Position numbers and translations under genes: made by a program. The notes under the pieces were generated by a model. It searched no databases. It was given only the letters and a program-made list of their open reading frames with translations, and was not told the DNA's origin. From contig CAKKTI010000006.1 in assembly GCA_920105805.1 (NCBI GenBank), positions 62,001-126,000 on the forward strand: a DNA stretch of 64,000 bases, read 5' to 3'. Each line of letters opens with the position of its first letter. The stretch's first letter is position 1. Source of the DNA: Condylostoma magnum (lineage: Eukaryota > Ciliophora > Heterotrichea > Heterotrichida > Condylostomatidae). Shown here one piece after another: positions 38,272 through 49,945 of the stretch.

Positions 38272-39087
38272 TTAGGCACTTTAAAAATTATCTAACGTAT
38301 CAATACCTATGGAGGCTTGGTAATGTAAATTAAAGCTCATTTATCCATTGGTTTATTGAGTTTCCAGAGTTGTTTCATCGATGTTGTCTTAATAATATAA
38401 CGAAGCTTCTTAATATTGATAGTTTTCAAATTGGTTGATTAACTCTCTCTTTTCTTAGTATGCAACTTATAAAGCTTGAAATATGTTTTTTCCTTAGTAT
38501 TTTGTAAAGTTAAAGCGAAATCTGTAATCTTCAGTTTATTTATTGAATAGTAAAGCTATCAGATATTCTTGTTTCTAAGAACCTTTTTAAATAAATGCCT
38601 CGCATTCAATAATATTTTCAAATTAATTCTTAAAGTAAGTATCAAAAAAATTCTTATCCATACTAATTCTTTTTAGATCTAATGATTTAAAACCTTTAAA
38701 ATTATCAGTTATTACAGATTAAAAGAATTGCTGTATTTGCTGCCTAATTGTTTGAATTTTTTCGTATCATTATTTCGGATCTGCTTGAGATTTTCAACTT
38801 CTATCTAATATTGCTTTATAAACCCCCTATTAGATATGTTTCATGTGAAATTAATTATCAAATTGTAATTAGCGCTTAAGGTGGTCTCTAAATTTATCTA
38901 CGAACAAAAGTATCCCCTTGGGTATCTCATTCTATGAGTCAAACACAATTTAAGCGTTTATTCTATATTCTTCTATTTCATTGCCTTATAAATCTAGTCC
39001 TATTTCATCCTATCCGTAACTAACGTCAAAAAACAAGTCATTACTTGCAAACCATTTGGTAAAGTCATCTAATCTATATTACAGCAT
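38272..39087 (-). CDS. Unknown soluble protein, 271 aa
   Basis: One frame from ATG 39087 to TAA 38274-38272; an earlier in-frame TAA at 38283-38281 is an equally possible end. Composition is that of a soluble mixed alpha/beta protein with many aromatic and acidic residues (DDFTKWFASNDLFFDVSYG, QNEIPKGILLFVDKFRDHL, EDYRFRFNFTKYQGKNIF). No signal peptide, membrane helix or known motif. It converges on the TPPP-like gene and diverges from lipin, whose ATG is 36 bases away. Confidence 0.6.
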
Positions 39088-39123
39088 ATTGATTATAACT
39101 AAATAAAGATAAAACTATAAAAT

Positions 39124-40665
39124 ATGAAAAGACTTAAAAAATTTGTAAGTAAGTTGTCCAATTCTTTAAGTTTCAACAAAGCAACACTTTCTGGAGCTTT
39201 AGACGTTATAGTAATAAGGCATCAAAACGGAAATATGCAGGCTTCTCCCTTTTTTGTACGTTTTGGGAAACTAAAATTATTGGTATCTCGGGAAAAGGAT
39301 GTCAAGATTAGGATAAACGGGCAAAAGGTGAACATTCGTATGAAATTATCCGGAGATGGTGAAGGCTATTTTGTTAATTAAAGCAGTCCTGATATATCAC
39401 CGATGTCAAAGGGAAAATTAGCATCTTTTAGACTAAATCCTATACAAGCTGATGATGATTCAATAGATTCTGATGATTAAATAGCTGATGTTTGAATTTC
39501 TTTATGTAAATCTAAACTGGATGATGAAGAGGCTTTTGTAGAGAATATGGTTGAATACAGCTAATTTTAGATTAATCCTTACTTTTATTTAGATAATCCA
39601 GAATTGATTATTAAAATTGGGGAGGAAATATATGACTGGAATCAAGGAATGCCTGAAATTATTGCATTGTTAGCATATGGAAGGTCACTTATTTAATACA
39701 CTGATGATAATACAGAAGAGGAGTTAAGCATCTAGCTGTCCCTGTGCAAAAGTTAAATTGCCTTTTAATAATGATAACAAGTGTTTTAAGAGAATTTAGT
39801 TGACTTTTAATAATTCCAATAGAATCCATGGGAGATTTTGAATAATCCTGAGCTGATTATTAAACTTGGGGATTAATTTTACTAATGAAAGTAATCTTTG
39901 CCTCATATTTTATCCCTTTTAGTCTTCTAGAAACCTTTATTTTAAGAATATAAGAAAAACAATAAATACCAGCGAGGATATGAGCCCTTAAGGTTATCAT
40001 CAGATCAGCTTAATCATTTGAATTTGTAACAAGGAATAAATATAGCTTCGTATACTGTTAAAAGTTAAATTCAAGGCAAATAGACAATACAAGGCAAGAT
40101 TTTCCTATGAGACTGAGACTCTAAGATAGTGATTTCTGATATAGATGGTACTATTACAAAATCAGATGTACTGGGGCATGTTTTGCCGTTCCTTGGTAGA
40201 GACTGGTCTCACCCTGGTGTAGTAAGTCTTTATAATAACATAGAAAACAGGGGGTATAAATTTCTGTACTTATCCTCTAGACCCATAGGCCAGGCAAAAT
40301 ATACTAAAGAATACTTATAGAATCTTAAATAAAACGAATACTAACTACCAGATGGACCAGTGTTAGTCTCATCAGATAGAATGCTTAAATCATTATTTAG
40401 AGAAATCATTCACAAAACTCCTTAAAATTTCAAAGCAAGTGTGCTTAATGATATTAATTACCTTTTCCCACTGCATGTTAATCCTTTCTATGCTGGATTT
40501 GGTAATAAAGAGACTGATGCTGTGTCATATGTTACTTCTGGGGTACCTGTAGAAATGGTTTTTATTGTAAATCCGAATGGCGAGTTAAGAATGTTACATA
40601 CAGACTACGTAACAACATATGACGAGCTAAGTTTAGAAATAGCGGAGATGTTTCCTATTTATTAA
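39124..40665 (+). CDS. Lipin, phosphatidate phosphatase
   Basis: 513 residues, one frame. The N-terminal lipin domain ([20 protein letters not shown], residues 12-31, then [13 protein letters not shown]) and the C-terminal HAD-like domain ([14 protein letters not shown], catalytic DxDxT at 339-343; [29 protein letters not shown]) are both complete. Lipins convert phosphatidate to diacylglycerol on the ER and nuclear envelope, feeding triacylglycerol and phospholipid synthesis. The acidic linker is short. In the invariant [13 protein letters not shown] segment Trp329 and Trp331 are both written TGA, good proof of the code. Stop TAA TAA at 40663-40668, 8 bases from the RABL2 stop. Confidence 0.95.
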
Positions 40666-40673
40666 TAATTTTA

Positions 40674-41279
40674 CTAAAACCATGTATCATCATCTAATAA
40701 ATCCATAACGTCACTTTCAAATGACCTCGGAGGATTTAACTTGTACTCTTTTCCCATTCTTACCATATCTTCGAATATTCTGACTACATTTGTACCGTCA
40801 GCAGCAGATACGAAATGAAATGGAAGGTTGTACTTGCTAGCAAACGCAAACTGCCTATTAGTAACATCATAATTAACATCGATTTTATTAGCAATTAGCA
40901 TGCACGGTATATGTGGACAAAACCTCCTCATTTCCTAGTACCACGTTCTAAGATTCTAATACGTAACTTTCCTTGTAATATCGAATACTAAAATACAGCC
41001 ATGTGCTCCGAAATAATAGGAGGCATGAAGACTGTTAAAGCACTCTTACCCGGCAGTGTCCCATATGTCAATAGCCAAGTGCTCTCCATCTAGGTCCATT
41101 TCATGCCGGAACATAGTCAATGCATATGTAGAGAGCTGTCGCTCTATGTACTCCGATACCAGAAACCGCTCTACCAGTTTACTCTTTCCCACTGCTGAGT
41201 CGCCAAGCATTATAAGCTTTATATCCGCCGGGGGCAAATCTTAAGCTTGCTTTACTCTGTTTTCCGCTACTGGGTCCAT
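40674..41279 (-). CDS. RABL2: Rab-like GTPase RABL2
   Basis: 201 residues, one frame. G-box motifs: GDSAVGKS (residues 26-33), IDIWDTAGQE, NKID, and SAADGT. The combination KLVERFLVSEY, STYALTMFRHEM, LHASYYFGAHGCILVFDITRKVTYQNL and VSAADGTNVVRIFEDMV is specific to RABL2 and not to other Rabs. There is no C-terminal Cys for prenylation, as expected. RABL2 triggers entry of intraflagellar-transport trains into cilia. ATG 41279 is the only usable start, and it lies 6 bases from the ATG of the divergent TBC gene. The stop is TAG. Confidence 0.95.
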
Positions 41280-41285
41280 TTTTAA

Positions 41286-42374
41286 ATGGGAGGCACATGT
41301 GGAATATGTAAGTCTGACTAAGAAATAAGGTAATAAGCTTTGATTCCCTAGAATATGATATAACTTAATATAGGAAAAGGATTCTCGTTCAGAAAGTCGT
41401 AGAAGGTGTATGGGAATAGGAGGCTGGCTGATATGAGGTAAAGGTGGAATAAAGCGTTGGGGATGTATTCGAGAGATGAGAATCCTTTCCAGTCGTTTTA
41501 TGATAAAAACATACGAGTCTTTTAGAAATATGTTATTGAAGGGTTACCACCGGAAATGAGATTGGATTGTTGGAAAGTTTTACTTAGATTCGAAATTCGT
41601 GATGATTTTTAGCAGTTTCTGCAGATAGATAATGAAAAATTGGTCAGTGATATCGAGAAAGATGTATAAAGGACTTTTCCTGAGTTTGAATATTTCTAGT
41701 AAGAGCTAACCTAATAGAAACTTTTTAATATATTGAAAGCATTTGGGAATAAAGAACAGGAAATTTCATATTGTTAAGGATTAAACTTTGTTGCAGGATT
41801 TTTGCTAATGGCAGTCGGGGGTGATGAAATTGTTACTTATAGTTTACTGGTTTTGCTTATAGAATAGTTGTAGATAAAATAACTATACACATCTCATCTA
41901 CCTTTATTGTAGAAAATGAGTTATGTGGTTGAGTAACTAATAATGGAAAAGTTTCCTAAGGTTGGATAACATCTCAGGGACACTGGATTCACTGGGCCCT
42001 TATGACTTACTAAAGGAATTATGACTTTGTTTATTTATATACTACCCTAAATCTCAGTTGTAAGGGTTTGAGATGTTATATTAGTTAGAGGGAAGATCGT
42101 TATATATCAGACCTTCTTGGCTTTGATAGAGATTTTGTAGAATGAGTTAATCCATTAAGATTTAGCAGGACTAGTATAAATATTTAAAAATCTAACAGCT
42201 AAGCAGATTAACCCTGATTTATTGATACAAAATATACAGAAATTTGAGGAAATAAACGAAGATGTAGAAAAACACTCGGAATTTTGGGATAATAATCTAA
42301 ACAATTTATATTATTTGACAACTAGACATATCGCATGTTCTTTTTTCATTTCTTACGTAGCTCTCTGGCAATAA
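41286..42374 (+). CDS. TBC-domain Rab GTPase-activating protein
   Basis: 362 residues, one frame. The TBC domain covers most of the protein: GLPPEMRLDCWKVLL, the arginine finger in IEKDVQRTFPEF, the glutamine finger in ISYCQGLNFVAGFLLM, then HLRDTGFTGPLWLTKGIMTLF and VVRVWDVILVRGKIV. Both finger residues are present, so it should stimulate GTP hydrolysis by a Rab. Which Rab is not known. Trp in GPLWLT is TGA. The start MGGTCGICK could be shortened to a later Met. The end is given at TAA 42372; earlier Gln-coding stops make the last 20 residues uncertain. Confidence 0.88.
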
Positions 42375-42419
42375 TTGTCTTGAAATCTCATAACTTGGCT
42401 TCTAATTAACTAGAAAGGG

Positions 42420-43079
42420 TTAACTTGAAATAACATCCTTTAAGTTATTCACAAGCTTTTTTATTTCCTCGCTTCCTCTGTTGTAGTTTAAAGCTGTTTA
42501 TATAGCTCGATAAGCTTCTAATAAATACCCAGCTTTCCTTAAAATTTTACCCATTAATAACCAATTATCATGATCTAATGGATTTTACTCTATTGCTTTA
42601 TAGCACTTGGAATGAGCATCTGAAATATCCCTATTATTATACAAAGCAATAGCCCATTGCTTATATAAAGTCTACTCAGGTGTCCAAAGTTGAGTTTTCT
42701 CACAAACTTCAATGATTTCTATCCATTTTTCTGCTTAAAATTTACTTTGCTTGAATAAAACGTAAGTCAAGAACAGATATCCTTTAGGATCAAGCTGAAA
42801 AAGATCGATGTAGTTCTTTAGATAACGTTTTGATTAATTATAGTCTTCTAAATAGTAATAAGCTACCCCGAAATGATAGTCTAAGTTATTAAATTCACTG
42901 TCTGACTGTTTTAATTACTAAAGCAGTTCTAATGCTTTGTTATACTCCTTGAGTTCCAGATAAGCCAAGGCTTAAAAGTAGAGTGCACAGTCTGACTATG
43001 GCTCTCCTTGCTAAATAATCTATGTCCATCTCTATTTAAAGTACAGTCTTTCATACATTTACAACTCCGTACTTTCCAT
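42420..43079 (-). CDS. Tetratricopeptide-repeat protein
   Basis: 219 residues in one frame, made almost wholly of TPR units: ALYFQALAYLELKEYNKALELL, DYHFGVAYYYLEDYNQSKRYL, YKQWAIALYNNRDISDAHSK, NWLLMGKILRKAGYLLEAYRAI. The small, large and Ala/Gly positions of the TPR consensus are well kept. TPR proteins mediate protein-protein contacts; a ciliary or APC-type complex is possible but not shown. ATG 43079 lies 12 bases after the stop of the coiled-coil gene upstream on the same strand. The stop TAA is at 42422-42420; an in-frame TAG soon after is an alternative. Confidence 0.8.
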
Positions 43080-43091
43080 ATTTTTATAACT

Positions 43092-43634
43092 CTAAAATAC
43101 AATACAGGAACTTGAACACTTGGCTGGGTTTGTCTCTCTTTCTTATCTTATCCCCTGCAATTTCCTCTCCATTCTGGCAATAGCAGCTCGTAGTTATTAC
43201 TATTCATTAAGAGAAGTTTGTTGATTAGCTTCTGATATCTCCAACTAGTTATATATGTGTTACAATTCATTTTACAGTGATCTGATATATACATGCAGCA
43301 TTCCATCTTAATTAGGAGTTGGAGATCTCAGTGAATCTGCATCAGTGAAGGCAGAGTCGTAGTTATCTTATTTAAGCTAGGTTTTAGGACTATTGTTAAA
43401 AAACACACTATCAATAGCTATTTTAGCAGAATCTGAGTTAGATTAACAGGTTTCCATTCTAGGAGTGTTATTTTAAGAATTAACAGGCTTGGAGAAATCT
43501 TGTAGGCTTATTTAAGGAGGAAGAAACATAAACGAGTCGTCGTCTATGGCCTTTGGAGTTAGATTGCAAGAGTCACTGTCATAAGCATTTTCATCAGTTA
43601 TAGTATCGTTTAGATTCTCTATGTTTTTAATCAT
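43092..43634 (-). CDS. Disordered protein with coiled coil
   Basis: 180 residues, one frame, stop TAG 43094-43092. Residues 1-110 are acidic and Ser/Asn-rich without obvious fold (DSDSCNLTPKAIDDDSF); residues 115-165 form a coiled coil (YIRSLQNELQHIYNQLEISE, LRAAIARMERKLQG). The C-terminus ends SSSCIVF, not a clear prenylation signal. No family recognised. Its start codon lies 11 bases from that of the divergent tandem-kinase gene. Confidence 0.6.
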
Positions 43635-43645
43635 TTAGAAAAATA

Positions 43646-46144
43646 ATGGAAAGTTAAGTGGGAAAGGAGCTTAGGTTTAGTAGAGGAAATGTTATTCTGC
43701 AGGATTGTGTTAAAGAAGGAAGCTATAGTACTGTTTATAGAGGGGCTACTGAAAATAATACGGCATTGATTGTGAAGGAGATGATTTTTAAGCATCCTCT
43801 TGTTGAATAGGCCTATTAGAATATTATAAGGGCACATGAGGCTTTATAAGACTCAGAGCATATAATTAAAGTAGCTGATTAAGTGGAAAATGAATAGGAT
43901 GGTATTACTGTTAAATACTTAGCATTGTAGGAATGCTAGAATTAGGATTTGTTGAATTTGTTAATGAAAAATAGAATTACACATAGCTAGGTTCATTTTT
44001 TACTCAGTTAATTGACTTAGCTGGTTATACAACTATAAAGGCAGAATATTGTGTTTAATAATTGGAATCCTCACCACATTCTGCTTGATTCTAATTATTA
44101 GGTTAAAGTAAGTGATTTTAGTAATTATTTTGTATACGGAGATATAAAACAAAGAATTATTAACAACACCGATCCTTGTTTCAGGCCTCCAGAAATGTTA
44201 TAAGGAACTATAAATGATTACAGTAAATTAGATATTTGGGGATTAGGATGTTTGCTGTATATAATGATCTATTATAAAAAGCCTTTTAGTGATAATAAAA
44301 AGACGATAATCCAAGGGAAATCTAAAGTGCAGAAAGTGACAGCAGGCAATTACTGAAATGATTTATTAAACGCAATGTTATGGCCTAATCCTGATTTAAG
44401 AATTACAGCAAATAGCTTATTAGAAAGACTATATCAAGGCAGTCAAAATCCTATTAATACACAGATTTCTATCAAATAAAGCGATGAACACTTACATTGT
44501 AGAGAGTTTATTCATATACTAAGAAAATGTATAAGAGATAATGAGTTTTAGATAGATTGCTTTTATACAAACAGACTGATTATAAAACTTTATTAAAACA
44601 ATGAACTTTTTTAACAGATTCCCCCATTCATTTCAGAATTATTAGGGAACAGTACAGCATAAACCTTAAAAAGTCTGATATTGATTAATATTATTGCCAA
44701 GAAGTGTAACTTAGCAAAATTTGAAATCAAAGTGCTATTACTGTAGATTCTAGCTTAAATATACAGAACATCAAGTTAAGAGTAATAAATAGATGCTTAC
44801 TCAACACCTTATTTCAAAGCATTGATTCAAAGATATAGCATTACATTGAGACATAAAATAGAAATACATACTGATTGCCAGGTTGATAATAAATGAAATA
44901 ACTAGAACTTGATAGAAATTTAACCATTAACAGATTATTGGGAAGATTTAATACATATTTGTTAAGGAATAATTACAGAAGATTAGATTTTTATAGAGTT
45001 AAAGTAATAAATGATTGACATTTTAATTCCAGATTTGTTCTACGTAGTACAACTATCCTAAAACTACTTAAAATAACAAGACAACCCTTAATTACTATAA
45101 AACTTCATACAATACCACTAGCTATCTTAGCAATTGATTTAGAATTTAAATCAACAAGGAATTACAAGCATATAACCTTTACAAGCTTTAGACTCAGCTA
45201 ATCCCTTAAATACGCCTCCTCAATACCCGTAAAAGCCTAACTAGTAAACCCTAAACCTATAAAACATCTAATAATACCCCTCCTAATTATTCAACTCAAA
45301 CACCTTTATAGAGCAACGTTGAATCTTAAACTACAACAATCTGCAAATAAGACAATAGCTAGGAAGTGGAATAACAAGCTCCGTGTACAAAGGATTATAC
45401 AACAATACAGAAGTTGCGATAAAAGTAATGAAAAATGGGCCATCGCCTAAAATACAGGCAGAATTCGAGCAGGAAATAAAGGCATTGGCTCATATAAGAC
45501 ATCCAAACCTAGTGCTCTTCCTAGGCTGCTGTATACAACCCTAAATGGCAATAGTAACTTAGTTTTGCTAAGGAGGGAACCTGTACGAACTTCTGCATAA
45601 AAGTCCGAACATAATGCTGTCCTGGCAACAAAAGCTGAAAATGGCTAAGGATATAGCATCAGGCATGTATTACTTGCATCAAAACGAGCCGCCTATAATC
45701 CACAGAGACTTAAAAAGCCTAAATTTACTATTAGAGCAGCCAGTTACAGGCCCTTACGACCCAGTTTCACTTAAAATTACAGATTTTGGAATCGCCTGTG
45801 TAATAGAAAGCTAGCACTCAGAGATGACAGATAACCAAGGATCGTGTCATTGAATGGCTCCCGAGGTAATCCAAAGCATGCCTTATACAATAGCAGCAGA
45901 TGTGTTTTCATTTGGAGTGGTTTTATATGAAATACTTTCTAGAAAGGTGCCGTACATAGGCACTAATCCACTGACTATAATGATGAGAGTAGTGAAAAAG
46001 GGAGAAAGGCCTAATATTAGTGTAATTCCTAGCACTTGTGATTATAGGCTAAAAACTTTGACTGTGAGGTGCTGGGATTAAAACCCTGATAACAGGCCAA
46101 GTTTCGCTGAAATTATAAGTGTTTTAGATTCAATAGTAATTTAA
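43646..46144 (+). CDS. Tandem kinase: NAK-type pseudokinase fused to Raf-like TKL kinase
   Basis: 832 residues in one frame. Residues 1-270 are a kinase fold closest to the NAK/AAK1 group: EGSYSTVYRG, a Lys in ALIVKEM, then NNWNPHHILL where the HRD loop should be, DFSNYF instead of DFG, FRPPEML, and LDIWGLGCLLYIMIYYKKPF. It lacks catalytic residues. Residues 550-825 are a complete TKL kinase: RWILNYNNLQIRQQLGSG, AIKVMK, HRDLKSLN at 686, DFGIA, WMAPEV with Trp736 as TGA, and LYEILSRKVPYIG. No in-frame ATG lies between about 45010 and the second kinase domain, so it cannot easily start separately. The order pseudokinase then kinase recalls JAKs, where the first domain controls the second; that role here is inference. 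Confidence 0.8.
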
Positions 46145-46147
46145 TTA

Positions 46148-46798
46148 TTAAGAACAGCAGTTTTTTTGCTCGTTATTGGGAAGCGGGGACTTTTGTATAA
46201 GTATGTTTTCCATGTCAATTGACCTGCCTCTGATTTGAATCTAAGATCTATCATTTTCGCTTATTTCTCCACGTTAGTCTTTAAAAATAGCATTTAGAAG
46301 GATCTCAAAAGCCTCTGTTATGTTAAAATTACTAAGAGCAGATGTCTCCATAAACCCTATACTTTTATTCCTGCAGAAATCTATAGCTTCTTGTGTGTTT
46401 ACCTGCCTTTGATCTATTAAATCTATCTTATTGCCAATTACAAATACTCTGACACTCTAATCACAGGAGTTTTTAACCTCATTAAGTCATTTTGGGATAT
46501 TTTCATACGAGGATCTGCTATTTACGTCGTATATAATAAGTACACCCATAGCTCCTCTATAATAAGACGAAGTAATTGCTCTATATCGCTCCTATCCAGC
46601 AGTGTCTCATATTTACGCCCTTATTACTTTATTATCAATAACAACTGACTTTGTACTAAACTCAACTCCTATTGTAGTCTTACTACCTTTAATAAACTCA
46701 TTTTTCGTATATCGTTATAAAATATTAGTCTTGCCTACCCCAGAGTCTCCTATAATAATCACTTTGAACAAATAATCATATCCTTACTGAATTGACAT
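46148..46798 (-). CDS. Rab11-family GTPase
   Basis: 216 residues, one frame. All GTPase motifs are intact: [16 protein letters not shown] with the switch I Thr, WDTAGQERYRA, GNKIDL and [38 protein letters not shown] and [10 protein letters not shown] are typical of Rab11. The C-terminus NCCS gives a double-Cys prenylation site. Rab11 directs recycling-endosome and ciliary or contractile-vacuole traffic. The Trp of the conserved PKWLNEV is TGA. Stop TAA 46150-46148 is three bases from the stop of the converging tandem-kinase gene. Confidence 0.93.
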
Positions 46799-46841
46799 TT
46801 TTTGCAATTTAACTGTATAAACTTATATATCAAACAAATAA

Positions 46842-47180
46842 CTAGTTTCTCCTATTAAAAATTTGCTCATTTGTACCTTTACGAGTTCTTCCATTCCTAA
46901 AGGACTACTCATGTGAGTTATCTTCCCTCTTCTTAGCACTTTCATCTTCCTATAAAATCACCCATACATGTGCATCGTTGTGTAGTGTATCAGCTATAAC
47001 AGAATTCAAATCTAGACTTCTTCCATCTTCGTATTCCAATCCTCTGCATAATCCTGTATCTATACTGAAAAAGTGCTCGAATCTATGAACTGCCACATCT
47101 CCTAGCCACTGCAGTCTTTACCGACCTGACCCGCAGTGCACTTCAAAGATTTAGTCCCTAATATGTACTTGTATTTTCAT
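46842..47180 (-). CDS. Small conserved-looking protein with ubiquitin-like start
   Basis: 112 residues, one frame, stop TAG 46844-46842. MKIQVHIRDQIFEVHCGSG and LQWLGDVAVHRF open as a beta-hairpin of the ubiquitin-like type, followed by LEYEDGRSLDLNSVIADTL and AHVWVIL. The C-terminal 35 residues are basic and disordered. The density of structured motifs suggests a conserved eukaryotic family, but I cannot name it with confidence. It sits between Rab11 and the MBOAT gene on the same strand, 43 and 13 bases from its neighbours. Confidence 0.65.
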
Positions 47181-47193
47181 ATTTTTAATATAA

Positions 47194-48663
47194 CTAAAAC
47201 TCGTAGATGTAGATAGTGGCCATTAAGGCAGGGCCTAGAGTAATCCCAAAGATGACGATAAAGTGGTTTATTATCGGATCGTCTATCAACTTCATTATTG
47301 GAGTTACAATTACTTAGCTTAGCTGGAATATCAGAATTACCGGTTTTATTTGCTTTATTATCAGAGCTATTATCATTTCGTGGCATAGGGAGGAGAAGAG
47401 GAAGACTACTATAATGCTAGTCCGTTAGCTTCAGCCGTATCTTGTCATGCATTCTAAGTAAACGTATTTGTAGAGAAACATGTAAGTTGTAGTGTTTCAA
47501 TCTCTACTGAATTAACCGTAATGAATAGAATTTCACCAAATAGAGTAAAATTGTCTGTCTGCAAAGTAGGAAATCTCGGCAAAAAAGTTTAAGATTTATT
47601 CCCATACCATCAGAAATAGCAAAATATATCCTATGGAGCAAGGAATCAGTAACTTCATCAAAACCTCAAGAAAATGCATATTTTTCCCAGAAATAATTAC
47701 CGGGTAAATAGAATCACTGATCAGCATGTACAAACTCATCAGTTGTGTTATAAAAAGCAGTGATTTTTTTACTAAATATCTAATTCTTATTTCATTTGTC
47801 ATAGGAAATGATTCTTAGTATATTAGAACGGGCATTAATAAGAAATGTGCGTAATTTTTTAGTGTAATATTTCTAGGATACTTTGTGGAACTAGGATCCT
47901 TTTGCCACATCTCTCTTAGGTTTCTATTTGTCAAGGTATATCCATGCATTTTCATGAAATGTGAAAAGCAGAGTAAAATTACATATATTGTTTAGCTGAA
48001 TCCCCAATTTCTAGTTACTATAAATCCTGATGCTACAATAAACATTATACTTTATGAAGTATGTTGTATTATCACTGCTAATCATTGGGGAAGTCCTAGT
48101 AAGATTGCCTTTTAAAGTAAAAAGGCTGAGAAACTATATAAGGAGATAAAAGGCCAAAACGATAGCACAAAGTAAAGATCTTAGCCCATGTCAATTAAAA
48201 AATCCATTTCAATTATGTCCCCATTGTAGATGTACTTAAGTCCGGATGATATGGCTATATAAAAGCTAGTTAGTAGAGTAAACATAACATAAATGCCCAT
48301 TATGTCTGATTTGAATACTCCAGCATTTCTGTCACAAATATCTAAGAAAGAAACTCTAGCTTTTAACTACTATTCCTCCATTTTATACTATAAAGATTGC
48401 TTAGTAAAAGGGTACACAATATAATAGAGGTTTTATTTTAAAAATCTTAAGATTTACGAACTAAAAGACTAATTGGTGTCATTATGAACACGAAGGTACT
48501 TGGCATAATACTGAACAATATACAATGCATATGACTATCCTAAATCTTATAAAAAGTGGTTGTAACATAACCAATAAAACTGAAGATGTATATTCTTCAT
48601 AAATATTACATTGAATATGTGTTATTTTACCTATAAATTTCTATTACGTAAAACTGGTATCAT
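47194..48663 (-). CDS. MBOAT acyltransferase, DGAT1/SOAT type
   Basis: About 489 residues, many membrane helices. The DGAT1/SOAT signature is plain: HFLLMPVLIYQESFP, then FYSIWWNSIHYGQFSRDW (the FYxDWWN motif region) and the active-site His in FLFSSLCHEMIIAL. Such enzymes make triacylglycerol or steryl esters in the ER; substrate cannot be told from sequence. Two Trp of the signature (second W of WWN, and RDWN) are TGA. ATG 48663 gives family length; ATG 48381 (MEEQQLKARV) would give 395 residues and a clean first helix, so the start is uncertain. The stop is TAG 47196-47194. Confidence 0.88.
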
Positions 48664-48734
48664 TTGTGTATCCTTTTTAATTGATATATTTGTACTTTTA
48701 GATTGGTTTAAGTTACCTAAATTATATTAAATTA

Positions 48735-49127
48735 TTAAAATAGAGCATATTAATCATTATCAACAGAGTTATTGTTGGGCTAATAGTATTTGACTCCATT
48801 CTCTAAAGATCTCATATCATTTTATTATATTTCATCTACTTATAGCAGAATAATACGACTTAAATACTCCTTATACATTGAATGTATTATTCTTGAGAAA
48901 AATGTGATAATAAGCAGGCCATTGCTTTGAGTGTATCAAGCTATCCTGATTAAATATGGAGTGAAGTAAATGTCAAAGATGCCGTAATACCATAAAGTTA
49001 CTGGTTTTGTGTATGCCAATATTGTAACTTTCCAAATGTATCTAATGCATTAGTTTTACTATCAAAATAAATTCCCAAACACTATATAAAATATTAGAGA
49101 ATGTTCAAAGAAAGCTTTAATATACAT
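48735..49127 (-). CDS. Small membrane protein, 130 aa
   Basis: One frame from ATG 49127 to TAA TAA at 48737-48732. Hydrophobic segments HSLIFYIVFGNLFW, VTLWYYGIFDIYFTPYLI and NGLLIITFFSRII suggest two to three membrane helices; the last 40 residues are polar (VDEIQQNDMRSLENGVKYY). No family recognised. The other two frames here are less protein-like. It precedes the MBOAT gene on the same strand. Confidence 0.5.
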
Positions 49128-49507
49128 AATATTTTAATATCTAATTAATGTTTATAGTTTAGAATAAGTTAAGGAAACCGAAGATTTATCAATATTAAGG
49201 AAAATTCTATCAAAGAGAATAAATTACTTTGTAGTTTATAATCCTTATTAAATAATAATTTTCCATGAATATAGAAATTATTGTTACTTAATATACAATG
49301 CAATTAAAATTAGCTACAGTAGATATTGAATTATAATAGTATAATTGTTCTCTAAAACATTAAAAATACATAGTAAGGTGTATTAATTATTGGTAAAATC
49401 AATAGAAGATTATATAAAGAGTGCATTTAAACTGATTGCAAATCATATATTTCTTTTGAACTTATAAAATACTAAATAAAGTTATCCTTTTAAATCAATA
49501 ATTTCAT
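49128..49507. other. AT-rich intergenic stretch
   Basis: 380 bases very rich in A and T. Translations in all frames are dominated by Ile, Asn, Tyr, Lys and stop-derived Gln, without motifs. It lies between two genes on the minus strand. I see no RNA gene or repeat. Confidence 0.5.
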
Positions 49508-49945
49508 TCAAAGTTTAATATCAATTGGTTTTAACGTTGCTTTTTTCTTATTGCCTGCTAGATTAAACTGCTTTACCGTGAAAAAGGAATTGGGTTGAGG
49601 AGTTTGTGATGTCTTTATTGAAACTGGAGAAAGGGAAGTAAAGCCTTTCTTACAGGGGAACTCGTCACTCTCTGGTATTGTTTGTATTCGCATTCTTTCC
49701 TTGAATTTACTTCTGTCTGGTGGAAGAGGGAACAAGTCTTCTCGAGCTTCTGGCAATACTGAATAATAACTCCTCCCTCAACTAGTTATGTATATTGGAA
49801 TGTCTGATTTTAATATTTTTTAAGAATTTTGCTTATTTGGAACATTTTTAGCTGCTTTTAATCTAGGCTCATTGCTAAAATTCCGGGTTCTTAGGGAAAA
49901 ATTACTCTTTACTTAAAATTTCGGAGACATTACATTACTTTTCAT
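49508..49945 (-). CDS. Small basic protein, 145 aa
   Basis: One frame from ATG 49945 to TAA 49510-49508. Composition is basic and proline/serine-rich without hydrophobic core: SNFSLRTRNFSNEPRLKAA, then LPEAREDLFPLPPDRSKFKER and GNKKKATLKPIDIKL. The C-terminal 82 residues have no TAA or TAG codons, unusual in random sequence here, which supports real coding. Likely disordered; short Pro-Arg motifs of this sort occur in microtubule-associated proteins, but no family is assigned. Confidence 0.6.

Noticed and set aside
41056-41244. Short plus-strand frame opposite RABL2
   Set aside because: It is the antisense shadow of the RABL2 G-domain, which matches its family on the minus strand.
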